From: Celeribacter indicus
GTDB taxonomy: Bacteria > Pseudomonadota > Alphaproteobacteria > Rhodobacterales > Rhodobacteraceae
Assembly: GCF_000819565.1 (NCBI RefSeq)
Contig: NZ_CP004393.1
Span: 2,480,001 to 2,544,000, forward strand
Reading direction: 5' to 3'
DNA length: 64,000 bases
The notes beneath the pieces were generated by a model. It was given only the letters and a program-made list of their open reading frames with translations. It was not told the DNA's origin and made no database searches. Within the stretch, counting starts at the first letter, position 1. Every line of letters starts with the position of its first letter. A program made the position numbers and the translations under genes. Below are positions 26,447-35,582 of this stretch, one piece after another.

Positions 26447-27409
26447 ATGACCCGCACACGCAAGGGACTTCTCGTCCTCGTACTCACCTACATGGCCTGG
26501 GGCGTTCTGCCGCTCTATTATCACCTCGTCGCCTATGTGCCGTCGGTGGAGGTGCTCGCGCATCGCACCTTCTGGTCCTTCGTGCTCTTCACCCTCTACA
26601 TCGCCGCGACCGGACGGCTCGGAGAGCTGCGGGCGCTGCTGCATCCCTCGACGGGCTGGAGCGGGCTCTACAAGGTCGCGCTCGCCTCCGTGCTCATCTC
26701 GGTCAACTGGTTCCTCTATATCGACACGGTGAGCATCGGAAAGACGCTGGAGGCGGCGCTCGGCTATTACATCCTGCCGCTGATCGCGGTGCTGGTCGGG
26801 CTCGTCCTGTTCGGCGAGCGGCTGCGCGGGCTGCAATATCCGGCGGTCGCACTGGCCGCCGTCGCCGTGGCGGTGCTGGCCTTCGAACTGGGCGAGATGC
26901 CGTGGCGGGCGCTCGGGATGGGCACGAGCTTTGCCCTCTACGGCGCGGTGAAGAAAAGCTTTTCCGCCGATCCGATCCTGTCCACCGCCGCCGAGGTGGT
27001 GCTTCTCTCCCCGCTCGCGCTGTTGTGGATCGCGGGCGCGGAATTCGGCGGATGGGGCGCGACGGAGGCGCGGGCGGCGGGCCTCTTCGGCCACGATCTC
27101 GGCTCCTCGCTGCTCCTGATCCTGTCGGGGCTGCTCACCGGCCTGCCGCTTTTGGGCTTTGCCTATGCGACGCAGCGGGTGACGATGATCGCCGTGGGGC
27201 TCGGCCAGTATCTCAATTCCACGATGCAGCTTCTGATCGCCGTCTTCGTCTTCGGCGAGCCCTTCACCCATGCCCATGCGATCGCGATGCCGCTGATCTG
27301 GACCGGGCTCGTGCTCTACACCGTGCAGGCGATGCGGGAGGACCGTCAGACCCGCGCCGCGCGCAGGGCCTCGAGAAGCTCCGGCACGGTGTCCACCGTC
27401 TCGAAATAG
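26447..27409 (+). CDS. rarD: RarD-type EamA family transporter
   Basis: A 320-aa inner-membrane protein with about ten hydrophobic helices and the RarD N terminus (GLLVLVLTYMAWGVLPLYYHL). Other family markers are SVNWFLYIDTV, ALGYYILPLIAVLVG and VGLGQYLNSTMQLLIAVFVFGE. Members are DMT-superfamily exporters or importers; RarD was named for chloramphenicol sensitivity but its substrate is unclear. ATG 26447 gives the conserved start. The last 64 bases overlap the convergent LOG gene. Confidence 0.92.
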   Translation: MTRTRKGLLVLVLTYMAWGVLPLYYHLVAYVPSVEVLAHRTFWSFVLFTLYIAATGRLGELRALLHPSTGWSGLYKVALASVLISVNWFLYIDTVSIGKTLEAALGYYILPLIAVLVGLVLFGERLRGLQYPAVALAAVAVAVLAFELGEMPWRALGMGTSFALYGAVKKSFSADPILSTAAEVVLLSPLALLWIAGAEFGGWGATEARAAGLFGHDLGSSLLLILSGLLTGLPLLGFAYATQRVTMIAVGLGQYLNSTMQLLIAVFVFGEPFTHAHAIAMPLIWTGLVLYTVQAMREDRQTRAARRASRSSGTVSTVSK

Positions 27410-27915
27410 GTGGCGGTGGAGGCGGGGGCGAAGCCCTCGTCGATCACATGGTCGATGAGATCCGCGAGCGGCGCCCAGTAGCCCTCGGTGGAGAGCAGGA
27501 AGATCGGCTTGTCGTGCAGGCCGATCTGCTTCCAGGTTAGCACCTCGAAGAATTCGTCGAGCGAGCCCGCGCCGCCCGGAAGCACCACGATCGCGTCGCA
27601 ATTCATGAACATGACCTTCTTGCGCTCGTGCATGTTCTCGGTGACGATGAAGGTCGTGAGGTCGCGCTTGCCGACCTCCTTCGGCAGGAGATGGGTGGGG
27701 ATGACGCCGAAGGTCTGCGCGCCCTTCTCCTGCGCGGCGCGCGCCACCGCGCCCATGAGCCCCACGTCGCCCGCGCCATAGACGAGCCGCCAGCCCGCCT
27801 CCGCGATGGCATGGCCCAGCGCGGTCGCGTCGGCCTCGTAGACCGGCCGCCCGCCCGCGCGGGAGCCGCAGTAGACGCAGACGGAAAAGGACGGATGAGG
27901 GCGGACGGCTGACAT
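27346..27915 (-). CDS. LOG-family protein (TIGR00730 Rossmann fold)
   Basis: LOG proteins release cytokinin bases from their riboside monophosphates; bacterial members are nucleotide phosphoribohydrolases of wider role. The 189-aa product has VCVYCGSRAG at the N terminus and MHERK (95-99). The nucleotide loop is PGGAGSLDE (113-121), where the usual PGGxGTxxE Thr is Ser. ATG 27915 fits the family start. The gene is convergent with rarD (64-base overlap) and divergent from the LysM gene. Confidence 0.9.
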   Translation of the reverse strand: MSAVRPHPSFSVCVYCGSRAGGRPVYEADATALGHAIAEAGWRLVYGAGDVGLMGAVARAAQEKGAQTFGVIPTHLLPKEVGKRDLTTFIVTENMHERKKVMFMNCDAIVVLPGGAGSLDEFFEVLTWKQIGLHDKPIFLLSTEGYWAPLADLIDHVIDEGFAPASTATYFETVDTVPELLEALRAARV

Positions 27916-28022
27916 CGGAATACCTGCGTCTGGGAAAGGAAATCTTTGACCCTTGTTAGACCCCTTGATAGGCTGTCTCAAGCCTTTAGACCAAGGCGAT
28001 TTCGGGGGATGAAAGACTGGAT

Positions 28023-29255
28023 ATGACCGAGGCTCGGACACACCTGCGCCCGCTGGCCGTGGTGTCGGCCGTCGTGCTGATTGCGGCGATCGGTGCGACC
28101 CTCTGGCGCTTCGCTCCGGGGGCGGGAGACCGCGCGCAGGGCGGGGCGGACGCCACGGCGCAACTGGCCGCTCCCACGCTCACCGATACCGCCCCGGATG
28201 CCACGCCTTCGCCCGACGGCGATGCGGTTGCCGCCACCGGGCCGGCGGACGGAGCCTATCCCGCCTTCGACCTCGTGCGCATCCCGCCCGACGGGCTTGC
28301 GACCGTCGCCGGGCGCGCCGCACCCATGGCGCATGTCGATATCCTGGTGGACGGCGAGAAGGTCGCGGAGACGGAGGCGGACGCGCGGGGAGAGTTCGTC
28401 GCGCTGTTCGACCTAGAGCCGAGCGGCGAGGCACGGGAGATGCGGATCGAGACGGAGGTCGGCGGCATCCGGCAGGCCGCGGAGGAAAGCATCCTGATCG
28501 GCCCGGCCACGCCCTCGACCCGGACCGGGGAGAGGGAGGTGGCGCAGGGCACCGCCCCCGATGGCACGGAAGACGCAGGCGGCGATCCGTCCGGCGGAGA
28601 GGCCGGGGTCGCCGCAGAGGCCGGCGCCGCGGTGGCCGATGCCATCCTGCGGCAGGCCGAAAGCGCGCTGCCGGCGACGGCGGAGGCCCCGGCGACGGTG
28701 CTGCGCGCCGACGATGCGGGCGTCGCCGTCCTGCAACAGCCGGGGACACGCAGCGGGGAATTGCGCGTCGATGCGGTGACCTACGATCCCGAGGGGCGGG
28801 TCTTCGTCTCGGGTCGCGCGGGCGCGGGCGTGGCGCTGCGGATCTATCTCGACAACGGGTTCCTCACCGCGGCGGAGGCGGACGAGGACGGCCAGTGGCG
28901 GGAGGAACTCGCGGGGATCGCGCCGGGGCGCTACACGCTTCGGGTCGATCAGATCGGAGGCGGGGGCGACGTGCTGGCGCGGGCGGAACTGCCGTTCCAG
29001 CGCGAGGATGTGGCGGTGCTCGCCGAACTCACGGGAACGTCCCCCTCCGCCGCCGGGAGCGGCGAAGGCGGGCAGGGCGCGGGGTCGCGGATCGCCTCGG
29101 TGACGGTGCAGCCGGGCAACACACTCTGGGGGATCGCCACGTCGCGCTATGGCGAAGGCTATCTCTATGCGCGGGTCTTCGACGCGAATCGCGATCAGAT
29201 CCGCGACCCGGACCTGATCTATCCGGGCCAGATCTTCGTCCTGCCGGAGGAGTGA
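28023..29255 (+). CDS. LysM domain envelope protein
   Basis: A 410-aa protein anchored by one N-terminal membrane helix (LAVVSAVVLIAAIGATLW), followed by a long Ala/Asp/Glu-rich linker and two Ig-like modules (about 80-160 and 240-330: VAGRAAPMAHVDILVDGE and VSGRAGAGVALRIYLDNG). A C-terminal LysM motif (about 360-410: VQPGNTLWGIATSRYGEGYLYARV...IYPGQIFVLP) binds peptidoglycan in this family. The probable location is the periplasm, attached to the inner membrane. The function is unknown; the architecture is common in roseobacters. Confidence 0.87.
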   Translation: MTEARTHLRPLAVVSAVVLIAAIGATLWRFAPGAGDRAQGGADATAQLAAPTLTDTAPDATPSPDGDAVAATGPADGAYPAFDLVRIPPDGLATVAGRAAPMAHVDILVDGEKVAETEADARGEFVALFDLEPSGEAREMRIETEVGGIRQAAEESILIGPATPSTRTGEREVAQGTAPDGTEDAGGDPSGGEAGVAAEAGAAVADAILRQAESALPATAEAPATVLRADDAGVAVLQQPGTRSGELRVDAVTYDPEGRVFVSGRAGAGVALRIYLDNGFLTAAEADEDGQWREELAGIAPGRYTLRVDQIGGGGDVLARAELPFQREDVAVLAELTGTSPSAAGSGEGGQGAGSRIASVTVQPGNTLWGIATSRYGEGYLYARVFDANRDQIRDPDLIYPGQIFVLPEE

Positions 29256-29381
29256 GGGACGAACGCGGCGGCCAGGCGGGCCGGAGCTTTGCGGGGGGCC
29301 TTGTGGTCGGGCGGGAATTTCGCGATGCTCGCGCCCCGATCCCCGCCCGCTCCGCAGCCAACACCCCCGAAGGAAGCCAGA

Positions 29382-31205
29382 ATGTCCCTGCGCCCCACCA
29401 TGACCACCCCCGAGGGCCCCGAGAACGGCTGGCGCGTGCTGAGGAAGGTCGCGCCCTATCTCTGGCCGAAGGGAGACCGGACCGCGCGGATCCAGGTGGT
29501 GGTCGCGGTGCTGCTGCTCGTCGCGGCGAAGCTCACGGCGGTGGCGACGCCCTGGTTCTACAAGGCGGCGGTGGACAGCCTTTCTGGAGAGGCCTCGGGC
29601 GACAGCGTCGCCTGGATGCTTGCCCTCGGCGCGGTCGGCCTGACGGTCGCCTTCGGCCTCGGGCGCATCATGGAGGTGGCGTTCCAGCAGGCGCGCGACG
29701 CGGTCTTCGCCCCGGTCGGACAGGCGGCGCTGCGCGCGCTGGCGCTCGAGACCTTCCGGCATATCCATGCGTTGTCGCTGCGCTTTCACCTGTCGCGCCG
29801 CACCGGCGGGCTCAGCCGGATCATCGAACGCGGGGTGAAGGGCGTGGCCTTCCTGCTGAACGTGCTCGTGTTCAGCCTCGTGCCGCTGATGCTGCAACTG
29901 CTTTTGGTGCTCGTGATTCTCTGGAACGCCTTCGGCTGGAGCTACATGGGGGTCGTGGCGCTGACCATCGGGGCCTATATCGCCTATACGCTGAAGGTCA
30001 CCGAATGGCGGGTGAAGATCCGCACCGAGATGAACAGGCAGGACACCGAGGCCAACCAGAAGGCGGTGGACAGCCTCCTGAACTTCGAGACGGTCAAGTA
30101 TTTCAACGCCGACCGCCGCGAAAGCGCGCGCTACGACGCGGCGATGGCGGCCTATGAGACGGCGGCGGTGAAGACCGAGCGCTCGCTCGCACTGCTGAAT
30201 TTCGGCCAGACCTTTCTCATCACCTGCGGGCTCATCGGCGTGATGGTGCTCGCGGCCGTGGGCGTCGAGCGCGGCGATCTGACCGTGGGCGATTTCGTCA
30301 TGGTCAACGCCTACATGGTGCAGATCACCATGCCGCTCAATTTCCTCGGCTCGATGTATCGCAACATCCGCCAGTCGCTCGTGGACATGGAGGACATGTT
30401 CGCGCTTCTGGAACAGCCGGCCGAGATCGTCGACAGGCCCGGCGCGCCGGATCTGCGCGTCACCGGCGGCAAGATCCATTTCGATCACGTCCAGTTCCAC
30501 TACGACCCGGCGCGGCCGATCCTGCACGGGCTCGACATCACCGTGCCGGCCGGCAAGTCGCTCGCCATCGTCGGGCCGTCGGGCTCGGGCAAGTCGACGC
30601 TGGGGCGGCTGCTCTTCCGCTTCTACGACGTGACGGGCGGCGCGCTGAAGATCGACGGGCAGGACGTGCGCGAGGTGACGCAGGAGAGCCTGCACGCGGC
30701 CATCGGCGTGGTGCCGCAGGACACGGTGCTGTTCAACGACACGATCCGCTACAACATCGGCTACGGCAAGGACGGCGCCAGTTTCGAGGAGATCGTGGCC
30801 GCGGCGAAGAAGGCGCGGATCCATGATTTCATCACCGGCCTGCCCGAAGGCTACGACACGCAGGTGGGTGAACGCGGGCTGAAGCTTTCGGGCGGGGAGA
30901 AGCAGCGGGTCGGTATCGCGCGCACCCTGCTGAAGGACCCGCCGATCCTGATGCTCGACGAGGCGACCTCCGCGCTCGACAGCCATACGGAACGCGACAT
31001 CCTCTCCGCGCTGAAGGCGGCGGGCGAGGGGCGCACCGTGCTCACCATCGCGCACCGGCTTTCGACCGTGGCGGATGCCGACGAGATCATCGTGCTCGAA
31101 CAGGGCCGGATCGTGGAGCGCGGCAGCCATGAGATGCTGCTCGCCTCCGGCGGGCGCTATGCGGAGATGTGGGCGGTGCAGGCGGAGGATCGGGAGGCGG
31201 CGTGA
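29382..31205 (+). CDS. ABC exporter, Atm1/HMT1 type (fused permease-ATPase)
   Basis: A half-transporter of 607 aa with six membrane helices (about 40-330) fused to an ATPase. The ATPase has Walker A GPSGSGKST near 399, signature LSGGEKQ near 501, Walker B LMLDEATSALD near 523 and the H-loop TIAHRLS. The N-terminal WPKGDRTARIQVVVAVLLLVAAKL and the membrane sequence match bacterial Atm1, which exports glutathione-conjugated metals or Fe-S precursors. ATG 29382 has AAGGAAG before it. The tellurite and photolyase genes follow in the same direction. Confidence 0.92.
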   Translation: MSLRPTMTTPEGPENGWRVLRKVAPYLWPKGDRTARIQVVVAVLLLVAAKLTAVATPWFYKAAVDSLSGEASGDSVAWMLALGAVGLTVAFGLGRIMEVAFQQARDAVFAPVGQAALRALALETFRHIHALSLRFHLSRRTGGLSRIIERGVKGVAFLLNVLVFSLVPLMLQLLLVLVILWNAFGWSYMGVVALTIGAYIAYTLKVTEWRVKIRTEMNRQDTEANQKAVDSLLNFETVKYFNADRRESARYDAAMAAYETAAVKTERSLALLNFGQTFLITCGLIGVMVLAAVGVERGDLTVGDFVMVNAYMVQITMPLNFLGSMYRNIRQSLVDMEDMFALLEQPAEIVDRPGAPDLRVTGGKIHFDHVQFHYDPARPILHGLDITVPAGKSLAIVGPSGSGKSTLGRLLFRFYDVTGGALKIDGQDVREVTQESLHAAIGVVPQDTVLFNDTIRYNIGYGKDGASFEEIVAAAKKARIHDFITGLPEGYDTQVGERGLKLSGGEKQRVGIARTLLKDPPILMLDEATSALDSHTERDILSALKAAGEGRTVLTIAHRLSTVADADEIIVLEQGRIVERGSHEMLLASGGRYAEMWAVQAEDREAA

Positions 31206-31251
31206 GCCTTGCCGCGGCGGGCGCGCCGGTCCGTCGGGACAGGGAGGGCAT

Positions 31252-32658
31252 ATGACGGCGATCTGGTGGATCAGGCGGGATTTCCGCCTTTCGGACAACC
31301 CCGCGCTCGTGGCCGCGGCGGGGGCGGGACAGGTGATCCCGGTCTTCATCCGGGACGAGACGGTGGACGCGCTCGGTGCGGCGCCGAAATTCCGCCTGGG
31401 GCTCGGGCTCGGCAGGCTGATCGAGACGATCGAGGACGCGGGCGGGCGCGTCATCCTGCGCACCGGCGCGGCGCGCGACGTGCTGCGCGACCTGCTGCGG
31501 GAGACCGGGGCGCTGGCGGTGCACTGGTCGCGGCTCTATGACGGGGAGTCCGTCGCACGCGACACCGCCGTGAAATCGGCGTTGCGGGAGGCGGGCGTCA
31601 CCGCCTGTTCCCATCCCGGTCATCTCCTGTTCGAGCCGTGGTGCGTGACGACGAGGCAGGGCGGCTATTACAAGGTCTATTCCCCCTTCTGGCGCGCGGT
31701 GCGCGACATCGGCGTGGGGCCGGGCGTGCCGAAACCGGCACTCCGCTGGCCCTCCGGCTGGCCCGATGGCGACCGCCTTGCCGACTGGGCGCTCGGCACT
31801 GCGATGCGCCGGGGCGCGGAGGTGGTCGCGGGGCACTGTCATGTCGGCGAAGCGGCTGCGCGGGGGCGGCTTTCGGTCTTCCTTGCGCAGCATGTGGAGG
31901 ACTACGGGAAACTGCGCGACTTTCCCGCCGAACCGGCCTGTTCCGGCCTGTCGGAAAACCTCGCCTATGGCGAGATCTCTGCGCGCACGGTCTGGCATGC
32001 CGGCCATCGCGCGCTGGAGGAGGGCAAGGCGGGGGCGGAGGCGTTCCTCAGGGAACTCGTCTGGCGCGAATTCGCCTGGCACCTCCTGTATCACGAACCC
32101 GGTCTGCCGACGGAAAGCCACCGCGACGGCTGGGAGGCCTTTCCGTGGAGGACGGATGACCGGCTTCCCGAGATCGCGGCCTGGAAACGGGGCCGCACCG
32201 GCGTGCCCTTTGTCGATGCGGCGATGCGCGAGATGTATGTCACCGGCAGGATGCACAACCGCGCGCGGATGATCGTCGCCTCCTATCTCACCAAGCACCT
32301 GCTCGTGGACTGGCGGGTGGGGCGCAGGTGGTTCGAGGACTGTCTGGTCGACTGGGATCCGGCCTCGAACGCCCTCGGCTGGCAATGGGTCGCGGGCTGC
32401 GGCCCGGATGCCGCGCCCTATTTCCGCATCTTCAACCCGAAGACCCAGGCGGAGAAATTCGACCCCGAGGGCAGCTATCTGCGCCGCTGGATCGCGGAGC
32501 GGGAGGCAAGTCCGACGACAACCGCGCTCAGCTATTTCGACGCGATCCCGGTCCGCTGGGCGATGGCGCCCGACGATGCCTATCCCGCGCCCGTGGTGGG
32601 GTTGAAGGAGGGCCGCGACCGGGCGCTTGCGGCCTATGAGACGGTGAGGGGCGGTTGA
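31252..32658 (+). CDS. phrB: Deoxyribodipyrimidine photolyase
   Basis: Light-driven repair of cyclobutane pyrimidine dimers. The 468 residues comprise an N-terminal Rossmann antenna domain (IWWIRRDFRLSDNPAL) and the FAD-binding helical domain. The latter shows WREFAWHLLYHEP, MHNRARMIVASYLTKHLLVDWR and the FAD/substrate stretch DWDPASNALGWQWVAGCG near 365-385. The conserved Trp and Asn residues for FAD reduction appear present. It is 46 bases after the Atm1 gene and may share its transcript. Confidence 0.94.
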   Translation: MTAIWWIRRDFRLSDNPALVAAAGAGQVIPVFIRDETVDALGAAPKFRLGLGLGRLIETIEDAGGRVILRTGAARDVLRDLLRETGALAVHWSRLYDGESVARDTAVKSALREAGVTACSHPGHLLFEPWCVTTRQGGYYKVYSPFWRAVRDIGVGPGVPKPALRWPSGWPDGDRLADWALGTAMRRGAEVVAGHCHVGEAAARGRLSVFLAQHVEDYGKLRDFPAEPACSGLSENLAYGEISARTVWHAGHRALEEGKAGAEAFLRELVWREFAWHLLYHEPGLPTESHRDGWEAFPWRTDDRLPEIAAWKRGRTGVPFVDAAMREMYVTGRMHNRARMIVASYLTKHLLVDWRVGRRWFEDCLVDWDPASNALGWQWVAGCGPDAAPYFRIFNPKTQAEKFDPEGSYLRRWIAEREASPTTTALSYFDAIPVRWAMAPDDAYPAPVVGLKEGRDRALAAYETVRGG

Positions 32659-32912
32659 GGCGCGAGGGCCGGGGCGTCGCGGGGAGGCGGGGCGACAGGA
32701 GGCAGACATCGCCACGGACAGCCGCGCGACCCCGGCGCCGGGGCCGGGTCCTCGCCGTGCACGGGCGCCGGGGCGGGAGCTGCTGCGGGCGGATGGCACC
32801 GCGCGTTGTCCCCGGATGCGGAATTTTCATCTGACCTCTTGCGCCGCACCGTTCCAGGGTGGAGATTGCGACCTGACACAGATCCCGATGCGCAAGTCCT
32901 GACAGGAGACCG

Positions 32913-33353
32913 ATGCCCACAGCCGCCAAACTCGTCGCCGCCCTCTGGTTCGCGCTTCTGGCGTGGTTCGCCGCGGAACTCGTGAAGCACCATCTGCCGG
33001 AGGGCACGCGGTTCGGCGTCTTCTCCCTCATCGCCGGGGCGTTCGGTCTGCTGACGGGATGGCTCTTTCTCGGCAAGCGGGCCGGGGACACGATGCGTGC
33101 GGCCTGGGGGTTCGGATTTTCGACCTCCCTGATCCTCGCCTTCTGGTGCGTCTTCTATTTCGCCTTCGAGACGATGATCCACCGCTCCCTCGACGGGCGC
33201 TACCGCGGACCGACCGCGGCGCTGCTCGCCATGGTCGACCTGATGCGGGACTTCGCGCTCTATCTTCTGAAACCCGATGTGCTTTTCGTCCTCGTCGCGG
33301 GCGGGGTCTTCGGCGGCTGGCTGGCGGAGAAGGCCGCGCGGAAATGGTCGTGA
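32913..33353 (+). CDS. trgA: TrgA family membrane protein
   Basis: A 146-aa protein with about four membrane helices, starting MPTAAKLVAALWFALLAWFAAELV and ending GGVFGGWLAEKAARKWS, as expected of TrgA. TrgA and TrgB contribute to high-level tellurite resistance in Rhodobacter sphaeroides, but their biochemistry is unknown. It overlaps trgB by 10 bases. The 254-base gap upstream from phrB holds no other gene. Confidence 0.88.
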   Translation: MPTAAKLVAALWFALLAWFAAELVKHHLPEGTRFGVFSLIAGAFGLLTGWLFLGKRAGDTMRAAWGFGFSTSLILAFWCVFYFAFETMIHRSLDGRYRGPTAALLAMVDLMRDFALYLLKPDVLFVLVAGGVFGGWLAEKAARKWS

Positions 33354-34216
33354 GCGATCCGTTTTCCGCCCTCGAGGGGGAGTATTCCCCCGAGGAGATC
33401 GCCTATCTGCGCGCCGCGCTCGCGGGCGACGAACCCTGGCTCGATGCCGGGCTCGTGGCGCTCGCCGCCGCGGAGGCCATCCGCTATCGCGGCAGCCGCG
33501 ATGCGGAGGCGCTGCGGCCTCTGCGCCCGATGATCCTGATCCGCGCCTGGTCGCGGCGCGCGGCGCGCCAGTCCACCCGTCCGCGGGCGACGGAGCTGCA
33601 TGCCGACCTCACCCGCGCCGATGTCGAGCTGCGCCAGGCGGAGCTGCCCTACAGCGGGTTCTTCGCGGTCGAGGAGATGCGGCTCGCCCACCGCCGCTTC
33701 GACGGCGGGATGTCCGGGGAGATGAGCCGCGCGGCCTTTCTCATGGTCGATGCGGTGACGGTGCTGCCCTACGATCCTCTCCGGGACCGGGTTCTGGTGA
33801 TCGAACAGTTCCGCGTCGGCCCCCTCGCCCGCGGCGACGCGCATCCCTGGATGATCGAGCCGATCGCCGGCCGGATAGATCCGGGCGAGGGGCCGGAGAG
33901 CACGGCGCGGCGCGAGGCGGTGGAGGAGGCGGGCGTCACGCTCGGCGCGCTGCACAAGATCGCGGAATATTATCCCTCCGGCGGGGCGGTCACGGAATAT
34001 GTCCATTCCTATATCGGCATCGCGGATCTGCCCGACGGGATCACCGGCGTCGGCGGGGTGGATACGGAGCATGAGGATATCGCCTCGATGCTCGTGGGCT
34101 TCGACAGGCTCATGGAGCTGCTCGACGCCGGCGCGCTCGATGTCGCGCCGCTCTATCTCTCCGCGCTGTGGCTGGCGCGTCACCGCGACCGGCTGCGCCG
34201 GGAGGCGGGGGTCTGA
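33344..34216 (+). CDS. trgB: TrgB-like NUDIX hydrolase
   Basis: A 290-aa protein in which a TrgB-type N-terminal region (about 1-140) precedes a NUDIX domain. The NUDIX box is complete: GRIDPGEGPESTARREAVEEAG (G-x5-E-x7-REAVEEAG). It is the ADP-ribose-pyrophosphatase-like type, with EPIAG before the box and EYYPSGG after it. ATG 33344 is used; GTG 33350, overlapping the trgA stop as GTGA, is an equally good coupled start. Confidence 0.9.
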   Translation: MVVSDPFSALEGEYSPEEIAYLRAALAGDEPWLDAGLVALAAAEAIRYRGSRDAEALRPLRPMILIRAWSRRAARQSTRPRATELHADLTRADVELRQAELPYSGFFAVEEMRLAHRRFDGGMSGEMSRAAFLMVDAVTVLPYDPLRDRVLVIEQFRVGPLARGDAHPWMIEPIAGRIDPGEGPESTARREAVEEAGVTLGALHKIAEYYPSGGAVTEYVHSYIGIADLPDGITGVGGVDTEHEDIASMLVGFDRLMELLDAGALDVAPLYLSALWLARHRDRLRREAGV

Positions 34217-34250
34217 CCGCCTCCGGCGGGAGTATTTGCCGCAGCAAAAA
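34217..34250. terminator. Terminator between trgB and the MFS gene
   Basis: CCGCC/GGCGG is followed by GAGTATTTG and a TTTGC-CGCA-GCAAA stem. The stops of the two converging genes flank it. The GAGTATTTG start matches the arm of the 21-bp terminator at 21397. Confidence 0.55.
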
Positions 34251-34252
34251 GC

Positions 34253-35470
34253 TCAGCGCGCCTTCGGCTGCATCCAGAGCCAGATCAGCGCGCCGCCCGC
34301 CAGGGTGAGCAGGGGCACCATGGCGAGGTTCACCGCCTGCCAGCCGTCCTGGGCCGAGCCGCCGGAACAGTTCATCAGCCCGCCCGACGCGAGCGAGGCG
34401 ACGGTCACGCCGCCGAAGACGATGAGGTCGTTCATGCCCTGCACCCGGCCGCGTTCGGAGGGCGCGTGGGCGGAGGCGAGCATCGCCGTCGCGCCGATGA
34501 AGCCGAAGTTCCAGCCGACGCCCAGCAGCACGAGGGCAAGGAAGAAATTCTCCAGATCGACGCCCATCATGCCGGTGACCCCCGCCGCTGCGAGGATCAC
34601 GAGGCCGGTCGCCATGATCCGTTCGACCCCGAAGCGCGCGATCAGGAAACCGGTGAAGAAGGAGGGGACGAACATCGCGAGCACATGCGCGGAGACGACG
34701 TCGGCGGCGGTGTTCTGTTCGAAGCCGCAGCCGACGATGGCCAGGGGTGTGGAGGTCATCACGAGGTTCATGAGCGCATAGGAGACCATGGCGACGATGA
34801 TCGCCACCGCGACGCGCGGGGTTTTCAGCAGCTCCCGGCGCGACCGCCCGATCAGGTGATCCTGGGTCGAGACCGGCGGGCGCGGGATGTCGAGGAAGAG
34901 AAACAGCACCGAGCCGATGAGGTTGATCGCAATGACGGCGAGATAGGTGCCGAGGAAGGGCACGACCATCGCCTGCGACGTGACCTTGACGAGCTGCGGG
35001 CCGATGATGGCGGAGGCGAGCCCGCCGGCGAGCACATAGGAGATCGCCTTCGGCTTGAACGCGTCGTCGGCGGTGTCGGTGGCGGCGAAGCGGAAGAAGC
35101 CCTGGGAGGATTGGTAGACGCCGGTGAGCAGGCCGCCGGCGACGAAGAGCCAGAAATTCTGCTGCATGAGGGCGAGGGCGCCGACGGCTGCGCCGAGCGC
35201 GCCTGCGCCGGTGCCGATCCAGAAGCCGGCGCGCCGCCCGTAGCGCTGCATCGCCGCCGAGAGCGGCGTGGCGGCGAGCATGGAGCCGAGCACGGTGGCG
35301 GAGATCGGCAGGGTGGCGAAACAGAGATTGGAGGCGAGCGACTGTCCGGCGAGGCCCGCGATGGTGAAGATCATCGACATCTGCGCCCCGAGGAAGGCCT
35401 GCGCGATCACGAGAACATAGACGTTGCGTCGGGCGCGGCTCCGGTCGGAAGTGAGGGCGGCATCGGTCAT
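34253..35470 (-). CDS. MFS transporter
   Basis: A 405-aa major-facilitator protein with about 12 hydrophobic helices. RYGRRAGFWIG marks the loop between helices 2 and 3. The second half has SERGRVQGMNDLIVFGGVTVASLASGGLM, typical of roseobacter MFS exporters. The substrate is not inferable. It is read away from cobA, 112 bases downstream of its own start, with no operon partner. Confidence 0.88.
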   Translation of the reverse strand: MTDAALTSDRSRARRNVYVLVIAQAFLGAQMSMIFTIAGLAGQSLASNLCFATLPISATVLGSMLAATPLSAAMQRYGRRAGFWIGTGAGALGAAVGALALMQQNFWLFVAGGLLTGVYQSSQGFFRFAATDTADDAFKPKAISYVLAGGLASAIIGPQLVKVTSQAMVVPFLGTYLAVIAINLIGSVLFLFLDIPRPPVSTQDHLIGRSRRELLKTPRVAVAIIVAMVSYALMNLVMTSTPLAIVGCGFEQNTAADVVSAHVLAMFVPSFFTGFLIARFGVERIMATGLVILAAAGVTGMMGVDLENFFLALVLLGVGWNFGFIGATAMLASAHAPSERGRVQGMNDLIVFGGVTVASLASGGLMNCSGGSAQDGWQAVNLAMVPLLTLAGGALIWLWMQPKAR

Positions 35471-35582
35471 GGCGATCTCTTGCAGGGTCTTGAATATGTT
35501 TCCGGGAGGTTTAGCGGCTCAGGGGCGGCGGGGAAAGTCGCGTTCTTCGGGGCGCGCCTGTGCGATTTCGGGCGGGCGGGGG

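Noticed and set aside
27346..27409. Error in rarD or LOG gene end because of 64-base convergent overlap
   Set aside because: Both C termini are family-like in length and each frame is intact, so a real overlap is more likely than a frameshift.
28413..31463. Very long minus-strand open frame (~1000 codons) opposite the LysM and Atm1 genes
   Set aside because: It is antisense to two well-supported genes, Arg/His/Pro-rich, and has no recognisable domain; GC-rich codon structure keeps the opposite strand open.
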